From Paracoccaceae bacterium (lineage in GTDB: Bacteria; Pseudomonadota; Alphaproteobacteria; Rhodobacterales; Rhodobacteraceae): 7,316 bases of DNA. Each line of letters begins with the position of its first letter. The stretch's first letter is position 1. Positions 1-4,608 of this stretch are shown piece after piece. The position numbers and the translations under genes are program-made. The DNA is taken from NCBI GenBank assembly GCA_003564655.1, contig PXES01000240.1, positions 1 through 7,316 on the forward strand, in the 5' to 3' direction. Below the pieces are notes generated by a model. The model had not been told where the DNA came from and made no database searches. It saw only the letters and a program-made list of their open reading frames with translations.

Positions 1-1279
1 CCTGTTTTTCCTGCTCGCCACCCCGCTGCGGGCCGAGGTCGACATCACCCCCGTCACCTCGCCCTCGGGGCTGGAGGCCTGGCTGGTCGAGGAGAGCTCG
101 ATCCCCTTCGTGGCGCTGGAGCTGATCTTCGAGGGGGGCGCGACCCTCGACAGCGATGAGACCGCGGGCGCGGTCAGCCTGATGACCGCGCTTCTCTCCG
201 AAGGGGCGGGCGATCTGGACGCCCAGGCCTTCGCCACCCGCAGCGAAGAGCTTGTCACCCGGCTGCGTTTCGATTCGGGGCGCGATACCGTGACCGTGTC
301 TGCGCGCTTCCTGACCGAGGATGCCGAAGCGGTGATCGACCATCTGCGGCTTGCGCTGACCGAGCCGCGTTTTGACGAGGATGCCATCGAGCGGGTGCGC
401 GCACGGGCGCTGTCGAGCCTGCGCCGCGACGCGCTGGATCCGAACACCATCGCCTCGCGCGCCTTTGCCGAGGCTGCCTTTGCGGGCCATCCCTACGCAC
501 GTCCCGCCGACGGCACGCCCGAGACCGTCGGCGCTCTTGACCGGGACGCGCTGATCGAGGCACATCAGGGCGCAATTGCGCGCGATCGGGTGCATATGGG
601 CGCGGCGGGCGATATCGACGCCGAGGCGCTGGGCGGGCTGCTCGACCGGCTGTTCGAGGGCATCCCCGATACGGGTCCGCCGCTGCCCGAGCGGGTCGCG
701 TTCCAGGCCGAGCCGGGGATCGAGATCGTGCCCTTTGACGGGCCGCAATCGGTGGTGGCCTTCGGCCATGCTGGCATCCCGCGCGACGATCCGGACTTTC
801 TGGTCGGGTTTGTGGCAAACGAGATCTTCGGGGGCGGCCGTTTCGGCACCCGGCTGATGCGCGAATTGCGCGAAGAACGGGGCCTAACCTACGGAATAGG
901 AAGCTTCCTGTCGTCTGGTCTGCTGGGTGACAGCTTTCAGGGCCGACTGTCCACTGACAACGCCAATGTTGAAAAAGTGCTCGAATTGCTGCGCGAGGAA
1001 TGGGCGCAGATGCAGCAGGACGGCGTTACCGAGGCAGAGCTGGACCGGATCGTGACCTATCTGACCGGCGCCTATCCGTTACGGTTCGATGGCAACGCCT
1101 CCATCGCCTCGATCATGGCGTCGATGCAATACCAGGGTTTCGACATCGATTATGTGAATGTCCGCAATGACTTGGTCCGCGATCTTACGCTGGATCAGGT
1201 CAATGACCTCGTCGCGCGGCTGTTCGACCCCGAGGCCTTGCGCTTTGTCGTGGTGGGCGAGCCGGTGGGGCTGAACTGA
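1..1279 (+). CDS. M16 family peptidase-like protein, non-catalytic type, 5' partial
   Basis: This is the 3' part of a zinc-peptidase-fold protein of family M16 (pitrilysin/processing-peptidase-like). The reading frame is open from the left edge (first full codon at base 2), so the GTG at 110 is internal. The first visible residues, LFFLLATPLRA followed by EV, look like the end of a signal peptide, implying export to the periplasm. The N-terminal M16 domain follows. Where active members carry HxxEH, this protein reads SLMTA (bases 176-190), so it has no zinc ligands there and is probably not a peptidase by itself. The C-terminal M16 domain is well kept, with the conserved Arg and Tyr of ERGLTY at 875-892. 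In many bacteria such proteins are encoded beside an active M16 partner and form a clamshell heterodimer, so an active subunit just upstream is likely but not visible. The 425 visible residues are close to full length. The substrate is unknown. Confidence 0.87.
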   Translation, partial: LFFLLATPLRAEVDITPVTSPSGLEAWLVEESSIPFVALELIFEGGATLDSDETAGAVSLMTALLSEGAGDLDAQAFATRSEELVTRLRFDSGRDTVTVSARFLTEDAEAVIDHLRLALTEPRFDEDAIERVRARALSSLRRDALDPNTIASRAFAEAAFAGHPYARPADGTPETVGALDRDALIEAHQGAIARDRVHMGAAGDIDAEALGGLLDRLFEGIPDTGPPLPERVAFQAEPGIEIVPFDGPQSVVAFGHAGIPRDDPDFLVGFVANEIFGGGRFGTRLMRELREERGLTYGIGSFLSSGLLGDSFQGRLSTDNANVEKVLELLREEWAQMQQDGVTEAELDRIVTYLTGAYPLRFDGNASIASIMASMQYQGFDIDYVNVRNDLVRDLTLDQVNDLVARLFDPEALRFVVVGEPVGLN

Positions 1280-1282
1280 CGC

Positions 1283-1311
1283 TTGGCAGGCCGGGCGGGG
1301 ACTGCTATATC
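1283..1311 (+). promoter_or_regulatory. Putative sigma-70-type promoter for mutL (leaderless)
   Basis: TTGGCA at 1283-1288 (5 of 6 to the -35 consensus) and TATATC at 1306-1311 (4 of 6 to the -10 consensus) are separated by exactly 17 bases, inside the 39-base gap after the M16 gene. A start 7-8 bases past the -10 box would fall at or next to the A of the mutL ATG at 1319, giving a message with little or no leader. This fits the lack of a convincing Shine-Dalgarno sequence before that ATG. It is a pattern match only, so readthrough from the M16 gene remains possible. Confidence 0.45.
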
Positions 1312-1318
1312 CGGTAGG

Positions 1319-3115
1319 ATGAATGCGCCCGGCCCCAAGATACGCCCCGAAATCCGGCAACTCGACGAATCCGCCGTCAATCGCATCGCGGCGGGCGAAG
1401 TGGTCGAGCGGCCCGCATCTGCCGTCAAGGAACTGGTCGAGAACGCGATTGACGCAGGTGCGCGACGGATCGAGGTCGCCTATGCCGATGGCGGCAAGAC
1501 GCTGATCCGGGTGCGCGATGACGGGCATGGCATGTCGCCCGAAGAGCTGCCGCTGGCCCTTGCCCGGCACGCGACATCCAAGATCGACGGCTCGGACCTG
1601 CTGAATATCCGCTCCTTCGGCTTCAGGGGTGAGGCGCTGCCCTCGCTGGGCGCCGTGGGGCGGCTGACCATCACCTCGCGCGCGCAAGGAGCGCCCGGCG
1701 CGCGTATCACCGTCAGCGGCGGTCGCATGGAGCCCGCCCGCCCCGAGGCCGCGCCCCATGGCACCTGTGTGGAGTTGCGGGATCTGTTCCACGCCACCCC
1801 TGCACGGCTGAAATTCCTGCGCTCGGACCGGGCCGAGGCGCAGGCCATCGCCGATGTGCTGCGCCGCCTCGCGCTGGCCGCGCCGCAGGTGGGATTCGCT
1901 CTGCACGACGTCTCGCAGGGCGGCCACCGCGAGATCCTTCGGCTGGACGCGGGGCAGGGCACACTGTTCGATGCGCTCGAGGCGCGGGTCGCGGCTGTGC
2001 TGGGGCGCGAATTCACCGCGAATGCGCTGCGCATCGACGCCGCGCGCGAGGGGTTGCGGCTGACAGGCTTTGCGGGTCTGCCGACATTCTCGCGCGGCGC
2101 AGCGGTCGCGCAATATTTCGCCGTCAATGGCCGCCCGGTGAGCGACAAGCTGCTCGTGGGGGCGTTGCGCGCGGCCTATGCCGATGTGCTGGCGCGCGAC
2201 CGTCATCCGGTGGCGGTGCTCGAGATCGGCTGCGTGCCGGAACTGGTGGATGTGAACGTCCACCCCGCCAAGACCGAGGTGCGGTTCCGCGATCCCGGGC
2301 TGGCGCGGGGGCTCGTCGTCTCGGGGCTGCGCCATGCGCTGGCCGAGGGGGGGCATCGGTCCTCCTCGACTCTGGGGGGCGCGTTGGGGGCGATGGCGGC
2401 GCAGCGGCCTGCGACCCCATCAAGCGGAGCGCGGCAGGCGGCCTACAACCTGCAGGCCCCGCTGGGCATGGCGGAAAGCCCCGCGCAGTGGGACGTGTCG
2501 GCCCGCGCCGAACCCGCGCCCGAGCCCGAGCCCGACGCGCCGCTGGGCGCCGCGCGGGCGCAGCTGCATGGCAATTACATCATCGCCCAGACACCGGACG
2601 GGATGCTCATCGTCGATCAGCACGCCGCGCATGAACGGCTGGTCTATGAACGCCTCAAACGCGCCCGCGCCGTGTCGGGCGTGCCCGCCCAGACGCTGCT
2701 GATCCCCGAGATCGTCGAGCCCGGCGCGGCGCAAGCTGCCGAGCTTCTGGATATGGCCGCTGACCTTGCGCAACTCGGGCTGGTGATCGAGCCCTTCGGC
2801 GGGGGCGCTGTTGCCGTGCGCGCCACCCCGGCACCGCTGGGAACAGTCGATGCCGCGGCGCTGATTCGCGACATTCTCGACGAACTCGCCGATCAGGGGA
2901 CGAGCGCGCAACTCGAGGCGCGGCTCGATGCGGTGCTCTCGCGCATGGCGTGTCACGGCTCGGTCCGCGCGGGGCGGCAGATGCGCCCGGACGAGATGAA
3001 CGCCCTGCTGCGCGAGATGGAGGCGACGCCCCAGTCCGGCCAGTGCAACCATGGCCGCCCCCCCTATGTCGAATTGTCGCTGGCGCAGATCGAGGCGTTG
3101 TTCGGCCGACGCTGA
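1319..3115 (+). CDS. mutL: DNA mismatch repair protein MutL with endonuclease motif
   Basis: This 598-residue protein is the GHKL ATPase and nicking endonuclease of methyl-independent mismatch repair. It couples mismatch-bound MutS to strand incision. The N-terminal ATPase domain has IAAGEVVERPAS, catalytic Glu38 and Mg-binding Asn42 (in KELVEN), DDGHGM at 67-72, HATSK at 84-88 and FRGEAL at 102-107. A Pro/Glu/Ala-rich linker occupies roughly 350-410. The C-terminal dimerisation domain carries the full metal-binding endonuclease motif DQHAAHERLVYE at 433-444, plus ACHG at 544-547, CNHGRP at 576-581 and terminal FGR at 595-597. This is therefore the nicking type of MutL, not the E. coli type that depends on MutH. 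The ATG at 1319 is preferred over the in-frame TTG at 1283 because the conserved region begins soon after it and the TTG overlaps the putative -35 box. It follows the M16 gene by 39 bases, and the photolyase-like gene follows 63 bases later. Confidence 0.97.
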   Translation: MNAPGPKIRPEIRQLDESAVNRIAAGEVVERPASAVKELVENAIDAGARRIEVAYADGGKTLIRVRDDGHGMSPEELPLALARHATSKIDGSDLLNIRSFGFRGEALPSLGAVGRLTITSRAQGAPGARITVSGGRMEPARPEAAPHGTCVELRDLFHATPARLKFLRSDRAEAQAIADVLRRLALAAPQVGFALHDVSQGGHREILRLDAGQGTLFDALEARVAAVLGREFTANALRIDAAREGLRLTGFAGLPTFSRGAAVAQYFAVNGRPVSDKLLVGALRAAYADVLARDRHPVAVLEIGCVPELVDVNVHPAKTEVRFRDPGLARGLVVSGLRHALAEGGHRSSSTLGGALGAMAAQRPATPSSGARQAAYNLQAPLGMAESPAQWDVSARAEPAPEPEPDAPLGAARAQLHGNYIIAQTPDGMLIVDQHAAHERLVYERLKRARAVSGVPAQTLLIPEIVEPGAAQAAELLDMAADLAQLGLVIEPFGGGAVAVRATPAPLGTVDAAALIRDILDELADQGTSAQLEARLDAVLSRMACHGSVRAGRQMRPDEMNALLREMEATPQSGQCNHGRPPYVELSLAQIEALFGRR

Positions 3116-3169
3116 GCGCGGGATTGATCCGGGCTGCGTGGGCCTTAGCTACCGCGCCAGCAGCATCAC

Positions 3170-3173
3170 GGAG
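3170..3173 (+). promoter_or_regulatory. Shine-Dalgarno of the photolyase-like gene
   Basis: GGAG lies 5 bases before the ATG at 3179, a standard ribosome-binding arrangement. It supports that start and so supports the conclusion that the protein really begins at the FAD domain. No good promoter is seen in the 63-base gap after mutL, so co-transcription with mutL is plausible. Confidence 0.7.
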
Positions 3174-3178
3174 ATCAC

Positions 3179-4396
3179 ATGGAATTCGGACCCCCGACCC
3201 GCGCCGCGGGCCTGTTGCGGTTGCAAGCGTTCGTCCCGCGCATGGGCCGCGCCTATGCCGCCGGGCGCAATTTCGACCGCGGGCCGGGCAAGCACCGCGA
3301 TGTGTCCTGCCTGTCGCCCTGGCTGCGCCGCCGCCTCGTAACCGAGGAAGAGGTGGCCGCCGCGGCAATCGCGGCCCACGGGCTGGAAGGGGCCGAGAAA
3401 TTCGTGCAGGAGGTCGTTTGGCGCGGGTATTTCAAGGGCTGGCTGGAGCGGCGGCCCGCCATCTGGGCGGCCTATCGCGACGGGCTGGAGGCGGACCTTC
3501 GGGCGATGGAGGGCGACGCGGCGCTGCATGCGCAGGTCGCCGAGGCCGAGCGTGGCGCAACCGGGATCGCGGCGTTCGATGCTTGGGCGCAGGAGTTGGT
3601 GGCGACGGGGTATCTGCACAATCACGCGCGGATGTGGTTCGCCTCGATCTGGATCTTCACGCTGCGGCTGCCCTGGCGGGTGGGGGCGGATTTCTTCTAC
3701 CGGCACCTGCTCGATGGCGACCCGGCCTCGAACACGCTGTCATGGCGCTGGGTCGCGGGTCTGCACACGCGCGGCAAGGTCTATGAGGCCAAGGCGTGGA
3801 ACATCGCGAAATTCACCGATCAGCGCTTTGCGCCCGAGGCGGGGCAACTGGCCGAGGTGACGCAGGGGCTGGAGGGGGAAGAGCCCGAGGGGCTGCCCGC
3901 GCCCGGCCCGCTGCGCCGCCCCGTTGCACCAGAGGCGGTTGCGCCGACCGCGCTGCTGCTGACCGAGGAGGAGTGTCGGCTGGAAGAATTCGATCTGTCG
4001 GGGTTCGACGTTGTGGCGCGCGGGTCGCTGGCCGGAAGCGCGCTGCGCAGCCCGCGTCCGGTGGCGGAACAGGTCGCGGCGTTCGAGGTCGGGTCGCTGG
4101 CGGATGCGGCGGCGCGGCTGGGCGGCGAGGTCACCGCACTGCGCGCGGGCGCACCCGAGGATCTGGCGCGCTGGGCGGCCGGGGCGGGGGCGCGGCAGAT
4201 CGTGACGGGCTATGTGCCCGAGGGGCCGCTGCGCGACTGGCTGCGCGCGGCCGAGGCGCCGCTGGCCAAGGCGGGGGTGCGGCTGTGCGAGGTTCAGCGC
4301 GGCTGGGACATGGCGATCTGGCCGCATGCGACGGCGGGTTTCTTCAAGGTGAAGAAACAGATCCCGCGTATCGTGCAGCAGCGCCAGTTGCTGTAG
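3179..4396 (+). CDS. Photolyase/cryptochrome-like FAD protein with apparently swapped domain order
   Basis: This 405-residue flavoprotein is of the DNA photolyase/cryptochrome superfamily. Residues 1-225 match the helical FAD domain that normally forms the C-terminal half: PTRAAGLLRLQAF at 6-18, SCLSPWL at 43-49 (FAD phosphate side), EVVWRGYF at 78-85, GYLHNHARM at 144-152, and DGDPASNTLSWRW at 179-191. By alignment to E. coli photolyase, Glu78 and Trp81 match E274 and W277, Asn148 matches N341, Asn185 matches N378 (near flavin N5), Trp189 and Trp166 match W382 and W359, and Trp191 matches W384. His149 replaces R342, and no Trp is seen at the W306 position. A Pro/Glu-rich linker (about 226-253) leads to residues 254-405, which resemble the alpha/beta domain usually found at the N-terminus. 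The ATG at 3179 has a good GGAG. The likely role is light-driven repair of pyrimidine dimers or light sensing; which one cannot be told. No [4Fe-4S] cysteine set is seen. Confidence 0.88.
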   Translation: MEFGPPTRAAGLLRLQAFVPRMGRAYAAGRNFDRGPGKHRDVSCLSPWLRRRLVTEEEVAAAAIAAHGLEGAEKFVQEVVWRGYFKGWLERRPAIWAAYRDGLEADLRAMEGDAALHAQVAEAERGATGIAAFDAWAQELVATGYLHNHARMWFASIWIFTLRLPWRVGADFFYRHLLDGDPASNTLSWRWVAGLHTRGKVYEAKAWNIAKFTDQRFAPEAGQLAEVTQGLEGEEPEGLPAPGPLRRPVAPEAVAPTALLLTEEECRLEEFDLSGFDVVARGSLAGSALRSPRPVAEQVAAFEVGSLADAAARLGGEVTALRAGAPEDLARWAAGAGARQIVTGYVPEGPLRDWLRAAEAPLAKAGVRLCEVQRGWDMAIWPHATAGFFKVKKQIPRIVQQRQLL

Positions 4397-4423
4397 CGCC
4401 CGGCACGGCAAACGGGGGCAGAG

Positions 4424-4475
4424 AAGCGCCCGCAAGCGGAGCCCACCCACCCGCCCATGCCCCGCTTGCGGGCGC
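4424..4475 (+). repeat. Inverted repeat unit, copy 1
   Basis: This 52-base unit starts AAGCGCCCGC, has a C-rich centre with CCCACCCACCCGCCCA at 4442-4457, and ends GCGGGCGC. It matches the reverse complement of 4543-4594 at 44 of 52 positions without gaps, by hand alignment. The unit is itself nearly palindromic, so it forms a hairpin with the C-rich run in the loop. Confidence 0.85.
4442..4456 (-). other. G-quadruplex motif on the minus strand
   Basis: The plus strand reads CCCACCCACCCGCCC, so the minus strand holds four runs of three G joined by single-base loops. Such motifs are known to form very stable parallel quadruplexes, and the C-rich strand could form an i-motif. It lies in the loop of the hairpin above and, in RNA, would appear only in readthrough transcripts from polA. 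Confidence 0.65.
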
Positions 4476-4522
4476 TTGCCCCCGTTCCCGGGGGCGGGGA
4501 GGGTGGCGCAGCGGCACGGCCC

Positions 4523-4541
4523 GCCTGCGCCCTGCGCAGGC
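4523..4541. repeat. Short perfect hairpin
   Basis: GCCTGCGC (4523-4530) and GCGCAGGC (4534-4541) form an 8-base-pair stem around a 3-base loop. It sits between the two 52-base units and could add to transcript termination or 3'-end stability. No T-run follows it. Confidence 0.55.
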
Positions 4542-4542
4542 A

Positions 4543-4594
4543 GCGCCCGCGAGCGGGTCGTGGGCGGGTGGGTGGGGACCCCGAGCGGGCGCTT
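4543..4594 (-). repeat. Inverted repeat unit, copy 2
   Basis: This is the opposite-orientation partner of 4424-4475 (44 of 52 positions identical after reverse complementation). Its own stem is AGCGCCCGC (4542-4550) pairing with GCGGGCGCT (4585-4593), with a G-rich loop. It ends 14 bases before the polA stop codon, mirroring the 14-base distance between the other hairpin and the photolyase-like stop. No clear target-site duplication flanks the pair. Confidence 0.85.
4562..4577 (+). other. G-quadruplex motif on the plus strand
   Basis: GGGCGGGTGGGTGGGG has four G-runs with single-base loops on the plus strand. It lies in the loop of repeat unit 2 and is the mirror of the minus-strand motif at 4442-4456. 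It would be part of an RNA only if transcription of the photolyase-like gene read past the first hairpin. Confidence 0.68.
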
Positions 4595-4608
4595 CGCACC
4601 CGCTGCGG

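Larger units (their letters stand above)
4411..4486. terminator. Long GC-rich hairpin, possible bidirectional terminator
   Basis: AACGGGGGCA (4411-4420) pairs perfectly with TGCCCCCGTT (4477-4486). After a 4-base bulge (4421-4424), the 15 bases at 4425-4439 pair perfectly with 4462-4476. This gives 25 base pairs around a 22-base loop at 4440-4461. It begins 14 bases after the stop of the photolyase-like gene. There is no downstream T-run on the plus strand and only TTT on the minus strand, so a classic Rho-independent mechanism is doubtful. It could instead block exonucleases at the 3' ends of the messages. Confidence 0.5.
4397..4608. other. Non-coding gap between convergent genes, rich in inverted repeats
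   Basis: This 212-base gap separates the stop of the photolyase-like gene (TAG, 4394-4396) from the stop of polA (TGA on the minus strand, 4609-4611). It has no convincing gene. Almost all of it is made of inverted repeats: a long hairpin at 4411-4486, a short one at 4478-4495, another at 4523-4541, and a second large unit at 4543-4594. It probably ends transcription from both sides, but no T-run of intrinsic-terminator type follows any stem. Confidence 0.8.

Noticed and set aside
110..112. GTG as the start of the M16 gene
   Set aside because: The frame is open to the left edge, and the upstream codons encode the end of a signal peptide and the first strand of the M16 domain.
1283..1318. TTG at 1283 as mutL start
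   Set aside because: It would add 12 residues not typical of MutL, has no positioned ribosome site, and overlaps the putative -35 box; the ATG at 1319 fits better.
1079..2356. Long open frame on the minus strand opposite the M16 end and mutL
   Set aside because: It lies antisense to two well-supported genes, its Arg/Gly/Pro/His-rich translation resembles no family, and high GC content readily produces such frames.
3124..3151. TTGATC with a possible -10 near TAGCTA as a promoter for the photolyase-like gene
   Set aside because: The -10 candidate matches only two of six consensus positions; too weak to call.
4478..4495. Hairpin GCCCCCG-TTCC-CGGGGGC as a separate terminator
   Set aside because: Its left arm is shared with the much stronger 4411-4486 hairpin, and no T-run follows it; it is an alternative fold at most.
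4397..4608. CRISPR array or small RNA gene in the convergent gap
   Set aside because: The repeats are inverted, only two copies exist, there are no regular spacers, and no promoter for an independent RNA is visible.
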